64,000 bases of DNA from Paenibacillus dendritiformis (GCF_945605565.1 NZ_OX216966.1:3154001-3218000); one strand, 5' to 3'. Shown: positions 18,104-27,750, counted from the first letter of the stretch. Numbers and translations are program-made. Notes: generated from the sequence alone by a model not told the origin.

Positions 18104-19378
18104 GTGCAGATGGTACAGATTGTAATATTGACGATACTTGTCTTCTTCATCATCGTGACGATTCACGAGTGGGGACATTTTATCTTTGCAAAACGTGCGG
18201 GCATTCTCGTCAGAGAGTTCGCCATCGGGTTTGGTCCGAAAGTGTTCTCCCATACGCGCGGAGAGACCCGTTATACGCTCCGGCTGCTGCCGGTCGGCGG
18301 CTTCGTCCGGATGGCGGGGGAGGATCCGGATCTGGTGCAGATACAGCCCGGGCAGACGATTGCCGTCCGGCTGAAGGACAATCAAGTCACGAAGCTGTAC
18401 TTGGATCAGCTGGATATGCGCAAGCAAGTCGTGCGCGGTGAAGTGAAGGAGATCGATCTGGAGCATGCGCTGAAGCTTACGATGGACGTGGAAGGGGAAG
18501 AAGTGACCTATCACGTTCATCCGCAAGCGAAAATGATCGTCAAAGGCGAGGATACGCAAATTGCGCCTTATAACCGCCAGTTCGGCAGCAAGACGGTCGG
18601 ACAGCGCGCGCTCGCGATTTTCGCCGGGCCTTTCATGAACTTCGTGCTGGCGTTTATTCTGTTCGGAGCCTACATACAGATGGTCGGCATGCCGGTCGAG
18701 AACCCGTCTCATGTCAAGATTGGCGACGTGACTCCGAATATGCCTGCGGCGGAAGCGAATTTGCAGAAGGGCGACATTATTGAAAAGGTGAACGATTTCG
18801 CCGTCGGCGGCAACCGGAACAAGATGATCGAGATCATCGAGAAATCGGAAGGCAAGCCGGTGGACATGACGATTATCCGGGGAGATGAACGGTTCACCAT
18901 CCAGCTGACGCCGGTGAAGGTGGAAGGCCAGGAAGGCGGCAAGGTCGGAATCGTGCCGGTATTCCCTACCCGCAGCGCTACGATCGGGGAGACGTTCAAA
19001 TATGCGGGCATATCCATGGTCGATACGACAGAGCGTATCTTTGAAGGCTTCCGCATGCTTATTTTTGGCCAGTTCAGTCTGGATGATCTGGGCGGACCGG
19101 TGCGTACGTTCGAAGTGACGGGACAGTTCGCGAAGCAGGGGATTGGCCAGCTCACCTTATGGACCGCCATTCTTAGCCTGTATCTGGGCATATTCAACCT
19201 GCTGCCCATTCCGGCATTGGACGGAAGCCGTCTTGTCTTTCTCGGCATTGAAGGACTTCGCGGCAAGCCCGTCGATCCGAACCGGGAGAGCATGGTGCAC
19301 TTCGTCGGCTTCGCTATGCTGATGCTGCTGATGCTGGCAGTGACCTACAACGATATATTGCGATTAGTAAAAGGTTGA
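18104..19378 (+). CDS. rasP: Site-2 intramembrane zinc metalloprotease RasP/RseP
   Basis: Cleaves membrane segments of anti-sigma factors and signal-peptide remnants. The 424 residues contain HEWGH at 21-25 inside the first membrane helix (zinc ligands and catalytic Glu), a PDZ domain (about 200-280, with AAEANLQKGDIIEKVN) and NLLPIPALDGSRL near the C-terminus with the third zinc ligand. GTG 18104 is preferred over ATG 18095 because AAAGGAGG ends directly at 18094, leaving no spacing for the ATG. It lies between dxr and proS, as in Bacillus. Confidence 0.95.
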   Translation: MQMVQIVILTILVFFIIVTIHEWGHFIFAKRAGILVREFAIGFGPKVFSHTRGETRYTLRLLPVGGFVRMAGEDPDLVQIQPGQTIAVRLKDNQVTKLYLDQLDMRKQVVRGEVKEIDLEHALKLTMDVEGEEVTYHVHPQAKMIVKGEDTQIAPYNRQFGSKTVGQRALAIFAGPFMNFVLAFILFGAYIQMVGMPVENPSHVKIGDVTPNMPAAEANLQKGDIIEKVNDFAVGGNRNKMIEIIEKSEGKPVDMTIIRGDERFTIQLTPVKVEGQEGGKVGIVPVFPTRSATIGETFKYAGISMVDTTERIFEGFRMLIFGQFSLDDLGGPVRTFEVTGQFAKQGIGQLTLWTAILSLYLGIFNLLPIPALDGSRLVFLGIEGLRGKPVDPNRESMVHFVGFAMLMLLMLAVTYNDILRLVKG

Positions 19379-19448
19379 TTATCGGCACGATCATTGTTCG
19401 CAACATCATGGGCGATGGGGTTGTGTCTTCGGGAGGATTTTAACGGTT

Positions 19449-20897
19449 ATGTCGAAACAGAAACAGTTCGTTACGGAAATTACGCCCCAGCAGGAGGATT
19501 TTTCCCGTTGGTATATTGACGTTATCAAAAAAGCGGAGCTGATGGACTACTCGCCGGTGCGCGGCTGCATCGTCTTCCGTCCGGACGGCTATGAAATATG
19601 GGAGCATATCAAGGACGAGCTGGATCGCCGTTTCAAGGAGACGGGGCACCGCAACGCCTACTTCCCGCTTTTCATTCCCGAGAGCTTTTTCCAGAAGGAA
19701 AAAGAGCATGTCGAAGGGTTCAACCCGGAGCTTCCGTGGGTAACGGAAGCAGGCGGCGAGCAGCTGGAAGAGAAGCTCGCGATCCGTCCGACATCCGAGA
19801 CGATGATTGGGCATATGTATGCGAAATGGATCCAATCCTATCGGGATCTGCCGGTGCTCATTAACCAATGGGCGAACGTCGTCCGCTGGGAGAAAAGAAC
19901 ACTCCCGTTTTTGCGTACGAGCGAATTTCTGTGGCAGGAGGGCCATACTGCGCATGAGACCGAGGCGGAAGCACGGGAAGAGACGATGCGGATGCTTACG
20001 ATCTACCGTGAATTCGTCGAGGATTACTTGGCGATCCCGGTAATCGAAGGCCAGAAGACGCCATCCGAGAAATTCGCCGGTGCGGTAGACACCTTCTCCA
20101 TCGAAGCGATGATGAAGGACGGCCGCGCCGTTCAGGCCGGAACATCCCACTATTTGGGCACGAACTTCTCCGTCGCGTTCGATATTCAATTCCTGGGGCG
20201 GGAGAACGAGCTTGAATATGCGCATACGACATCGTGGGGCGTAAGCACCCGGCTTATCGGGTCACTCATTATGGTGCATGGGGACGATCGGGGACTTGTC
20301 CTGCCGCCGAAGGTCGCCCCGACCCAAGTTATTATGATCCCAATCGGTCCGGCGAAGCTGCGCGATCAAGTGGTCGGCCGCGCCGACGAGCTGTTCGCGG
20401 AATTGAAGCAGGCCGGGATCCGCGTCCGGATGGACGATCGCAGCGACATCAGCCCGGGCTGGAAGTTCAACGAGTATGAGATGCGCGGCGTTCCGGTCCG
20501 ACTCGAGATCGGACCGCGGGATATGGAGAACGGCGTGTGTGTGCTCGTGTCGCGCGTATCCGGCGAGAAGCGGATCGTGGAGCAGAGCAAGCTGGCCGAA
20601 GAAGTGAAGCGAATGCTGGACGACGTCCATCAGGAGATGTATGAGCGTGCGCGCGAGTTCCGCGATGACCACTTCTATTCGGTCGACACGATCGACGAGA
20701 TGAAGGGGCTGATGGAAGAGAAGCGCGGCTTCACGCTCGCCGGCTGGTGCGGGTCGGATGCATGCGAGAAGCATGTCAAGGACGAGACGGGCGCCACAAG
20801 CCGCAACATCCCGTTCGCGGCGCAGGAGAGCAAGAAGACCTGTCTCGTATGCGGAGAAGAGGCGAAGCATACCGTCGTCTTCGCCCGCGCGTATTAA
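19449..20897 (+). CDS. proS: Prolyl-tRNA synthetase, short archaeal/eukaryal-type form
   Basis: Charges tRNA-Pro. At 482 residues it is shorter than the ~565-residue bacterial form and lacks the editing insertion between motifs 2 and 3. Class II features include TSETMIGHMYAKW, RWEKRTLPFLRTSEFLWQEG and GVPVRLEIGPRD. The C-terminus has the extra domain of archaeal/eukaryal-type enzymes, with Cys pairs (GWCGSDAC, KTCLVCGEE) and a terminal Tyr (VVFARAY). It occupies the exact rasP-proS-polC position that holds the bacterial-type enzyme in B. subtilis. ATG start after GGGAGGATTTTAACGGTT. Confidence 0.93.
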   Translation: MSKQKQFVTEITPQQEDFSRWYIDVIKKAELMDYSPVRGCIVFRPDGYEIWEHIKDELDRRFKETGHRNAYFPLFIPESFFQKEKEHVEGFNPELPWVTEAGGEQLEEKLAIRPTSETMIGHMYAKWIQSYRDLPVLINQWANVVRWEKRTLPFLRTSEFLWQEGHTAHETEAEAREETMRMLTIYREFVEDYLAIPVIEGQKTPSEKFAGAVDTFSIEAMMKDGRAVQAGTSHYLGTNFSVAFDIQFLGRENELEYAHTTSWGVSTRLIGSLIMVHGDDRGLVLPPKVAPTQVIMIPIGPAKLRDQVVGRADELFAELKQAGIRVRMDDRSDISPGWKFNEYEMRGVPVRLEIGPRDMENGVCVLVSRVSGEKRIVEQSKLAEEVKRMLDDVHQEMYERAREFRDDHFYSVDTIDEMKGLMEEKRGFTLAGWCGSDACEKHVKDETGATSRNIPFAAQESKKTCLVCGEEAKHTVVFARAY

Positions 20898-20993
20898 GCA
20901 GCGATAGACCCGTTCGCCGCAACCCTCGTCATCCGATGGGGGCCTGGCGGACGGCCGTGCCCGGCCGAGCGGGCTGCGGGACGAATGACAAGG

Positions 20994-21062
20994 AAGCTTC
21001 CTCCGCGGGAACATCCAACGGAACACCGGACGATGGCTCGAGTGCAGGAAGCTTTTCTTTTT
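20994..21062 (+). terminator. Probable terminator after proS
   Basis: AAGCTTCCT (20994-21002) pairs with AGGAAGCTT (21046-21054), followed by TTCTTTTT. The 43-nt loop is long, so this is less certain than the other terminators. Confidence 0.5.
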
Positions 21063-21100
21063 CAAGAGGTAGTTCAAAAAGTCCGCTTTTGATCACGATG
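21063..21100 (+). repeat. Dispersed intergenic repeat, copy D (upstream of polC)
   Basis: Contains AGAGGTAGTTCAAAAAGTCC then GCTTTTGATCACGATG. It shares the left end of copies A, C and F; a clear right end with TTGAACATAC is missing, so it may be truncated. Confidence 0.6.
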
Positions 21101-21154
21101 TAATACAGATTACGAACCGATACAACCGGTTGTCATGGGGGTGGAATAATCGGC

Positions 21155-24100
21155 ATGTCGGATAACAGAATGCGATTCGAGTTGTTAATGAAGCAGGCCG
21201 GCGTTCCTGCGGAGCTGGCGGAAGGAAGTTATCATGATGCCAGGATCGAGCGGGTCGAGTGCAGCCGTTCCAATCGGGAGTGGACGATCCATATCGGCAA
21301 GGCGTCGGTAGCGCCGGCGGAGGCCTATCGTTCCTTTTGTCTCCGCGTGCAGGAGAAGCTGTCCCATATCGCCAAGATTCGAATTATTTTTCATTATGAT
21401 GAAAATGTGAGCAATGCGGAGATCGTTGAAGCCTATTGGGGGCTGTTCGTCGAATGGGTCAAGCGGGAAGTCGCGTCGGTCAACGGCTGGCTGCATCGCG
21501 CCAAGGTCGATGTGGAAGGGGATCTGGTCAAGCTGACGCTGGCCGAAGCGACGACATTGGAGCTCGCCAAGAAGAAGCAGATTGACAGCTATGCCGCTCA
21601 ATTTTTCCAGACGTATTTCACCCGTTCCCTGCGCTTCACGATGCAGAGAGGCAGCTTCGATGCGGATGCTTATGAGGCCTTCCAGGCCAAGCTCATTGAG
21701 GAAGAGCGGCAAGTCGTCCAGCAGATGATGGTGGAAGCCGAGCGCGAGGCGGCTGAAGCGGCCGGTTCCGGGGAAGCGCCGGAACGTCTCCATGTCGGCT
21801 ACGATATCAAGGACGATGCGACGCCGATTAAGGATATTCAGGATGAGGAGAAGCGGATCACGGTCCAGGGAGCCGTCTTCGGACTCGAAATGAAAGAGCT
21901 GCGGAACGGCAGTACGCTGTTCACCTTCAATGTGACGGACTTCACCGATTCGCTCATGATGAAGATGTTCGCGAAGACCAAAGACGATCTCGCCATGCTT
22001 AGCCTGATCGCCAACGGCAAATGGGTGAAGGCGCGCGGACGCGTGGAGTACGATCGCTTCATGACCGTGCCGGAGCTTGTCATGATTCCTTCGGACTTGA
22101 ACGAAGTAACGCCGCCTGCGGAGCGGCAGGATACGGCAGAGGAGAAGCGGGTCGAATTCCATCTCCATTCCACGATGAGCACGATGGATGCGGTCGCGCC
22201 GATTGACGCTTATATTAAGCAGGCGGCCAAATGGGGTCACAAAGCGATTGCCGTCACAGATCACGCCAACGTGCAATGCTATCCGGAAGCGGCCAAGGCG
22301 GCCAAGAAGCATGGCTTGAAAATGATCTACGGGCTGGAAGCGAACGTCATCAATGACGATCTGGAAGTGGTCATGAACGCCGAGCCCCGCAACTTGAAGG
22401 AAGCGGTCTATGTCGTGTTCGATATCGAGACGACGGGTCTGTCGGTCACGAATACGAAGATGACGGAGATCGCCGGGGTCAAAATGCAGGACGGCAAGGA
22501 GATCGATCGATACGCCAGCTTCGTCAATCCGCATGAGCCGATTCCTTACCATATTCAGCAGCTGACGAATATTACGGATGAGATGGTGAAGGATGCTCCG
22601 GATATCGATCAGGTGCTGCGCGAGTTCACGGAATTCGTCGGCGATGCGATCTTGGTCGCGCATAACGCGAGGTTCGACGTCGGGTATGTGCAGTACAATC
22701 TGAAGAAGCTGGGCATGCCGGAGTTGAACAACCCGGTCATCGATACACTGGAGCTGGCCCGGCTGATCCATCCGACGCTGAAAAACCACCGCCTGAATAC
22801 GCTGGCGGATAAATATAAGGTGTCGCTGGAAAACCATCACCGCGCCATTGACGATACGATTGCGCTCTTCGGCATTTTGAACGGGTTGCTGAAGGACGCG
22901 CAGGCGATCTACGGCATAGAGATGCTCGACCGTTTGAATGATTATGTCGGCCAGAATCTGAAGAACGCGCGGCCGTTCCACTGCAATATTTACGCGTTGA
23001 ACGGCGTCGGCAAGAAAAATTTATATAAGCTCGTATCGCTGTCGCATACCGAATACTTCAATCGGGTCGCCTGCATTCCGAAGAGCAAGCTTGTGGAGAT
23101 GCGGGAAGGGCTGCTGCTGATGTCGGGCTGCGAAAAGGGCGAGTTCTTCGAGACCGTGCTCAACAAATCGATCGAAGAGGCGGAGCAGGTGGCAGAGTTC
23201 TATGACGTGCTGGAGATTCAACCGCTGACGATGTATATGCACCTGGTCGATAAAGGACTTGTCGCCTCCAAGCAGCACGTCGAGGAGGCGCTCCGCAAAA
23301 TTGTCCAGATTGGGGAAAAGCTGAACAAGCCGGTGGTGGCTACGGGCAACGCGCACTATCTCAACCCAAGGGACAAGCTGTTCCGCGATATTACGATTCA
23401 CGGCATCACGGGCTTCAGCCCGCTTAAAGATATGCGCAAGCCGGATGCCCATTTCCGCACGACCACGGAAATGCTGCAGGAATTCGAGTTCCTCGGCAAA
23501 GAGACGGCCTACGATGTCGTCGTGCGCAATACGAATCAGCTCGCGGATCGGTTCGAGGATCTGGTCCTGTTCCCGGACAAGCTGTTCACCCCGATTCTCG
23601 AAGGGGCAGACGATGAAATTCGGACGACATGCTACCGGACGGCGGAGGAAATCTATGGCACGCCGCTGCCGGATATCGTCGTCAAGCGGCTTGAAAAAGA
23701 GTTGGAGCCGATTATCAAGTACGGCTTCTCCGCCAACTATCTGATCTCTGAGCGGCTCGTCAAAAAATCAAATGAAGACGGCTATCTCGTCGGTTCGCGG
23801 GGCTCCGTCGGCTCTTCCGTCGTCGCGACCTTCCTCGGCATCTCCGAGGTTAACCCGCTGCCGCCGCATTATATATGCAAGAATCCGGAATGCAAGCACA
23901 GCGAGTGGATTACGGACGGAAGCGTGCCGAGCGGCTTCGACCTTCCGGACAAGCAGTGCCCGCAATGCGGACAGATGCTGAAGGGCGAGGGCCAGGACAT
24001 CCCGTTCGAGACGTTCCTCGGCTTCAAGGGCGACAAAGTTCCCGATATCGACTTGAACTTCTCGGGGGAGTACCAGCCGCATGCCCATAACTTCACGAAG

Positions 24101-25465
24101 ATTATGTTCGGCGAGAAGAGCGTATTCCGCGCGGGGACGATCGGAACGGTGGCGGAGAAGACGGCGTTCGGCTTCGCCAAAAAATATGAGGAATCGCACG
24201 GGAAATCATGGCGGGGCGCCGAGCTGAACCGGCTGGCGGCCGGCTGCACCGGGGTGAAGCGGAGCACCGGACAGCATCCGGGCGGGATCGTCGTCGTCCC
24301 GGATTACATGGAAGTGGAGGATATTACTCCGGTCCAATATCCGGCGGACGATACGTCGGCAGAATGGAAGACGACCCATTTCGACTATCACGCCTTCGAC
24401 GCGAATCTGCTCAAGCTCGATATTCTCGGACACGATGATCCGACGATGATGCGGATGCTGCAGGACCTGACCGGCGTCGATCCGACGACGATTCCGATGA
24501 ACGACCCGAAGGTGATGAGCTTGTTCAATTCGACGGACGCCCTGGGCGTCTCGCCGGACAAGATACGCACGCCAGTCGCTACCTACGGGATCCCGGAGAT
24601 GGGAACGCGATTCGTCCGGCAGATGCTCGTAGAAGCGCAGCCTTCCTCGTTCGCGGATTTGCTGCAAATCTCGGGCTTGTCCCACGGGACAGGCGTATGG
24701 CTCGGCAATGCGCAGGAGCTGATCAAGAACGGGGTCTGCACGATCAAGACGGTCATCGGCTGCCGGGACGAGATTATGCTGTACTTAATCTACAAGGCGG
24801 GAATGGATGCCGGCCTCGCCTTCAAAATCACCGAGAGCGTGCGGAAGGGGAAAGGGCTGACTCCGGAATGGATCGAAGAGATGAAGCGGTGCAACGTGCC
24901 GCAATGGTATATTGATTCCTGTCTCAAGATCCAGTACATGTTCCCGAAAGCGCACGCCGCGGCGTATGTTATCTCGGCGGTGCGGACCGCGTACTTCAAG
25001 CTCTATCATCCGATTGAATTCTATGCGACGTACTTCACGGTGCGCGCGGAAGATTTCGATATCGAGCTGTGCTGCCAGGGCTATGATGCGATCAACCGCA
25101 AGATCAGCGAGATCGAAGCGAAGGGATTCCAGGCGACGACGAAGGAGAAGAGCATGGTATCGATTCTGGAGATGGCGCTCGAAATGACCGCCCGCGGGTT
25201 CACATTCAAGCCGATCGATCTGTACCGGTCCGATGCGACCCGCTTCCAGGTGGACGAAGGCGCGCTCATCCCGCCGTTCTCGGCCGTGCAGGGCATCGGG
25301 GAGAATGCGGCGCGCAATATCGCGGCTTCCCGCGAGGCGGGAGAATTCCTGTCCGTGGAGGACTTCCAGAACCGCTCCAAGGCGACGAAAACGATCGTGG
25401 AGCTGCTGAGCCAGATGGGCTGCTTCCGCGGTCTGCCGGAGAGCAATCAGCTATCGCTGTTCTGA
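21155..25465 (+). CDS. polC: DNA polymerase III alpha subunit, PolC type
   Basis: The 1436-residue Gram-positive replicative polymerase. Order of domains: N-terminal region and OB fold (to ~residue 325), start of the PHP domain with FHLHSTMST (~332), the inserted 3'-5' exonuclease with VVFDIETTGLS (~420) and HRAIDDT, the rest of PHP, the polymerase with a Cys cluster (CKNPECKHSEW, CPQCGQ at ~908-940) and the catalytic PDIDLNFSGEYQ (~962), and a C-terminal helix-hairpin-helix region. ATG start with ATGGGGGTGGAATAATCGGC upstream. It follows proS with a terminator and a dispersed repeat between. Confidence 0.98.
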   Translation: MSDNRMRFELLMKQAGVPAELAEGSYHDARIERVECSRSNREWTIHIGKASVAPAEAYRSFCLRVQEKLSHIAKIRIIFHYDENVSNAEIVEAYWGLFVEWVKREVASVNGWLHRAKVDVEGDLVKLTLAEATTLELAKKKQIDSYAAQFFQTYFTRSLRFTMQRGSFDADAYEAFQAKLIEEERQVVQQMMVEAEREAAEAAGSGEAPERLHVGYDIKDDATPIKDIQDEEKRITVQGAVFGLEMKELRNGSTLFTFNVTDFTDSLMMKMFAKTKDDLAMLSLIANGKWVKARGRVEYDRFMTVPELVMIPSDLNEVTPPAERQDTAEEKRVEFHLHSTMSTMDAVAPIDAYIKQAAKWGHKAIAVTDHANVQCYPEAAKAAKKHGLKMIYGLEANVINDDLEVVMNAEPRNLKEAVYVVFDIETTGLSVTNTKMTEIAGVKMQDGKEIDRYASFVNPHEPIPYHIQQLTNITDEMVKDAPDIDQVLREFTEFVGDAILVAHNARFDVGYVQYNLKKLGMPELNNPVIDTLELARLIHPTLKNHRLNTLADKYKVSLENHHRAIDDTIALFGILNGLLKDAQAIYGIEMLDRLNDYVGQNLKNARPFHCNIYALNGVGKKNLYKLVSLSHTEYFNRVACIPKSKLVEMREGLLLMSGCEKGEFFETVLNKSIEEAEQVAEFYDVLEIQPLTMYMHLVDKGLVASKQHVEEALRKIVQIGEKLNKPVVATGNAHYLNPRDKLFRDITIHGITGFSPLKDMRKPDAHFRTTTEMLQEFEFLGKETAYDVVVRNTNQLADRFEDLVLFPDKLFTPILEGADDEIRTTCYRTAEEIYGTPLPDIVVKRLEKELEPIIKYGFSANYLISERLVKKSNEDGYLVGSRGSVGSSVVATFLGISEVNPLPPHYICKNPECKHSEWITDGSVPSGFDLPDKQCPQCGQMLKGEGQDIPFETFLGFKGDKVPDIDLNFSGEYQPHAHNFTKIMFGEKSVFRAGTIGTVAEKTAFGFAKKYEESHGKSWRGAELNRLAAGCTGVKRSTGQHPGGIVVVPDYMEVEDITPVQYPADDTSAEWKTTHFDYHAFDANLLKLDILGHDDPTMMRMLQDLTGVDPTTIPMNDPKVMSLFNSTDALGVSPDKIRTPVATYGIPEMGTRFVRQMLVEAQPSSFADLLQISGLSHGTGVWLGNAQELIKNGVCTIKTVIGCRDEIMLYLIYKAGMDAGLAFKITESVRKGKGLTPEWIEEMKRCNVPQWYIDSCLKIQYMFPKAHAAAYVISAVRTAYFKLYHPIEFYATYFTVRAEDFDIELCCQGYDAINRKISEIEAKGFQATTKEKSMVSILEMALEMTARGFTFKPIDLYRSDATRFQVDEGALIPPFSAVQGIGENAARNIAASREAGEFLSVEDFQNRSKATKTIVELLSQMGCFRGLPESNQLSLF

Positions 25466-25522
25466 CCAGGAGCTTCAAGCGGCGGCGGGCTCATTCCCGG
25501 AAGGCAGAGGATGGGATTGCCC

Positions 25523-25552
25523 TTGCCATTCCGTATAGGGCTATGATATAAT
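25523..25552 (+). promoter_or_regulatory. Promoter of the rimP-nusA-infB operon
   Basis: TTGCCA (25523-25528), 18-nt spacer and TATAAT (25547-25552) with an extended -10 (TGATATAAT). Transcription would start near 25559, giving a leader of ~117 nt before rimP. Confidence 0.8.
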
Positions 25553-25586
25553 TTTTTTGGTAATCATGTGGATAAATCCGTTGCGC

Positions 25587-25610
25587 AAAGAGTGGGGAAA
25601 CCCACTCTTT
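25587..25610 (+). promoter_or_regulatory. Perfect GAAA-capped hairpin in the rimP leader RNA
   Basis: AAAGAGTGGG (25587-25596), GAAA (25597-25600) and CCCACTCTTT (25601-25610) form a perfect 10-bp stem with a GNRA tetraloop, about 28 nt after the expected transcription start. No T-run follows, so it is not a simple terminator. It could stabilise the RNA or be a protein-binding site. Confidence 0.7.
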
Positions 25611-25675
25611 CATATTTGCGTGCGGATTCTGAAATATACAGCAACTATTTCCAACTATGCAGGAGGTCCTTGAAT

Positions 25676-26137
25676 TTGAGTTCACCGAACATTAAATCGG
25701 TAGTCGAAAGCATGATCACGCCGTATTTGGAGGAGAACGGTTTTGAACTGGTCGACATTGAGTATGTCAAAGAAGGCAGCAGCTGGTTTTTGCGCATCTT
25801 TGTCGATAAAGAGGGCGGCATCGATATCGAGGACTGCGGGCGCATCAGCGAGTACGCAAGCCAGAAGCTGGATGAGACCGATCCGATCGAGGATGCTTAT
25901 TTCTTGGAGGTATCGTCTCCGGGAGCGGAACGCCCGTTGAAAAAGCCGCAGGATGTGGCCAAGTCGGTTGGCAAGCATGTATTTGTCACTACATACGAGC
26001 CGATTGGCGGATTGAAGGAGTTCGAGGGAGAACTGGTGTCGTTCGACGGCGAGACGATGGTTGTTCAGGTTGGCGGCAAAGACCGCGCCATCCCGTATAA
26101 CAAAGTAGCCAGCGCGCGACTTGCGATTGTCTTTTAA
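25676..26137 (+). CDS. rimP: Ribosome maturation factor RimP
   Basis: The 153-residue 30S assembly factor (YlxS). Typical segments are [34 protein letters not shown] and [13 protein letters not shown]. The start is taken as TTG 25676 with AGGAGGT 8 nt upstream; reading further upstream would run into the leader hairpin. It opens the rimP-nusA-rnpM-ylxQ-infB cluster found throughout Firmicutes. Confidence 0.94.
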   Translation: MSSPNIKSVVESMITPYLEENGFELVDIEYVKEGSSWFLRIFVDKEGGIDIEDCGRISEYASQKLDETDPIEDAYFLEVSSPGAERPLKKPQDVAKSVGKHVFVTTYEPIGGLKEFEGELVSFDGETMVVQVGGKDRAIPYNKVASARLAIVF

Positions 26138-26149
26138 CAGGAAGTACCC

Positions 26150-26209
26150 GTTCAAAGAGGCCGGTTTTCAGCACCGGCAAGACTGCTTGAACTTGCATCC
26201 TTTTTGAAC
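26150..26209 (-). repeat. Dispersed intergenic repeat, copy E (upstream of nusA)
   Basis: GTTCAAAGAGGCC then GGTTTTCAGCACCGG (26150-26177) matches the reverse complement of copy C at most positions, and CTTTTTGAACTG (26200-26210) marks the other end. CCGGT/ACCGG forms an inner stem. It sits inside the rimP-nusA gap, so it would be transcribed in the operon mRNA. Confidence 0.65.
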
Positions 26210-26257
26210 TGAACAGGAATCAGGCCGTGACCGGTCGAAAGGGGGAGCTAACCAATC

Positions 26258-27358
26258 ATGAGTATGGATTTTATTGAAGCGTTGACCGAAATTGAACGAG
26301 AAAAAGGAATTAGCAAGGATGTATTGATTGAGGCGATTGAAGCGGCTCTTATTTCGAGCTACAAGCGGAACTTCAACACCGCGCAAAATGTACGTGTCGA
26401 CGTGAACCGCGCGACGGGCGTCATCAAAGTCTTCGCCCGCAAGACGGTCGTGGACGAGGTTCTCGACCCTCGTCTCGAGATCTCGCTTCACGCCGCCCGC
26501 GAGATGAACCCGAATTACCAGCTGGATGACATATGCGAGATCGAAGTGACGCCGCGCGATTTCGGCCGCATTGCGGCCCAGACGGCGAAGCAGGTCGTCA
26601 CCCAGCGCATCCGCGAGGCGGAGCGCGGCCTTATCTATAACGCATTCATCGACAAGGCGGAAGATATCGTGACCGGTATCGTGCAGCGTCAAGATATGCG
26701 CAACGTCTTCGTCGACCTGGGCAAGGTGGAAGCCGTTCTGCCGCTGAATGAATTGATGCCGAACGAGAAGTTCAAGCACGGGGATCGGGTCAAGGCATAT
26801 ATTACGAAGGTGGAAAATACGACAAAAGGACCGCAAATCGTCTTGTCCCGGACGCATCCGGGTCTGTTGAAGCGCCTGTTCGAGCTGGAAGTGCCTGAAA
26901 TCTTCGACGGGGTCGTCGAAATCAAGTCGGTCGCGCGCGAAGCGGGGCAGCGCTCCAAAATCGCTGTCCATTCCCGCAACGAAGAGGTAGATCCGGTAGG
27001 GTCCTGCGTCGGACCGAAAGGAATGCGGGTGCAGACGATTGTGAATGAGCTGCGCGGCGAGAAGATCGATATCGTCCGCTGGTCGGATGATGTGAAGGAG
27101 TATGTCGCCAATGCGCTCAGCCCTTCCAAAGTCGTCGATGTCACTGTGTACGAAGCCGAGAAGATGGCACGGGTTATCGTGCCGGATTATCAATTGTCGC
27201 TCGCTATCGGCATCAAAGGCCAGAATGCGCGCCTCGCCGCCAAGCTGACCGGATGGAAGATTGATATCAAGAGCGAGTCTCAGGCAGAGCAGGAGCCTGT
27301 CCAGGACGAGAGCGGCATAGCGGAAGACACAGACAGCTTCGATAGCTTCGAAGAATAA
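26258..27358 (+). CDS. nusA: Transcription termination/antitermination factor NusA
   Basis: Binds RNA polymerase and modulates pausing and termination. The 366 residues comprise the N-terminal polymerase-binding domain, an S1 domain (~135-200), and two KH domains with VDPVGSCVGPKGMRVQTIV and LSLAIGIKGQNARLAAKL, ending in an acidic tail. There are no C-terminal acidic repeats, as usual in Firmicutes. ATG start with AAAGGGGGAGCTAACCAATC upstream. Confidence 0.97.
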   Translation: MSMDFIEALTEIEREKGISKDVLIEAIEAALISSYKRNFNTAQNVRVDVNRATGVIKVFARKTVVDEVLDPRLEISLHAAREMNPNYQLDDICEIEVTPRDFGRIAAQTAKQVVTQRIREAERGLIYNAFIDKAEDIVTGIVQRQDMRNVFVDLGKVEAVLPLNELMPNEKFKHGDRVKAYITKVENTTKGPQIVLSRTHPGLLKRLFELEVPEIFDGVVEIKSVAREAGQRSKIAVHSRNEEVDPVGSCVGPKGMRVQTIVNELRGEKIDIVRWSDDVKEYVANALSPSKVVDVTVYEAEKMARVIVPDYQLSLAIGIKGQNARLAAKLTGWKIDIKSESQAEQEPVQDESGIAEDTDSFDSFEE

Positions 27359-27438
27359 CACCGAAGGCGCGACCATCGCCATATGTTCGGTCGCAGCCTC
27401 CGCCGGAAGCTCGATCGGATCGTAAGGGGGAATGAGTC

Positions 27439-27750
27439 ATGAGAACAAGGAAGGTTCCGCTGCGCAAATGCGTCGCCTGTCAAGAAATGATGCCGAAAAA
27501 AGAACTGATCCGCGTCGTCCGGACGCCGGAAGACGAAGTCCTCATTGATTTGACCGGCAAGAAATCGGGCCGCGGCGCTTACTTGTGCGGGAAGCTGTCC
27601 TGCTTCAAGCTGGCGCATAAATCGCGGGCTTTGGACAGAGCGTTGAAGCATCAGGTGCAGCCTGAAATCTATGATCAGCTTGCGCAAGATTTCATCAAGG
27701 TGGAAGATGAATTCAATGCGTTGAAGGAACAGGTGGACGATGATGAGTAA
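27439..27750 (+). CDS. rnpM: RNase P modulator RnpM (YlxR, DUF448)
   Basis: A 103-residue YlxR-family RNA-binding protein. The hallmark RKVPLRKCVACQEMMPKKEL and GRGAYLCGKLSCFKLAHKS are present. YlxR of B. subtilis has been reported to bind and modulate RNase P RNA, which is family knowledge. ATG start with AAGGGGGAATGAGTC. It overlaps ylxQ by 11 bp. Confidence 0.92.
   Translation: MRTRKVPLRKCVACQEMMPKKELIRVVRTPEDEVLIDLTGKKSGRGAYLCGKLSCFKLAHKSRALDRALKHQVQPEIYDQLAQDFIKVEDEFNALKEQVDDDE

Noticed and set aside
20898-21154. T-box or other tRNA-responsive leader in the proS-polC region
   Set aside because: The proS leader is only ~70 bp, and the gap before polC lacks the conserved T-box sequence; it holds a terminator-like hairpin and a dispersed repeat.
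21185-22981. 598-codon open frame antisense to polC
   Set aside because: Exact shadow of a conserved gene in GC-rich DNA, no ribosome binding site and no recognisable protein sequence. The same applies to other long antisense frames such as 28647-30059 opposite infB.
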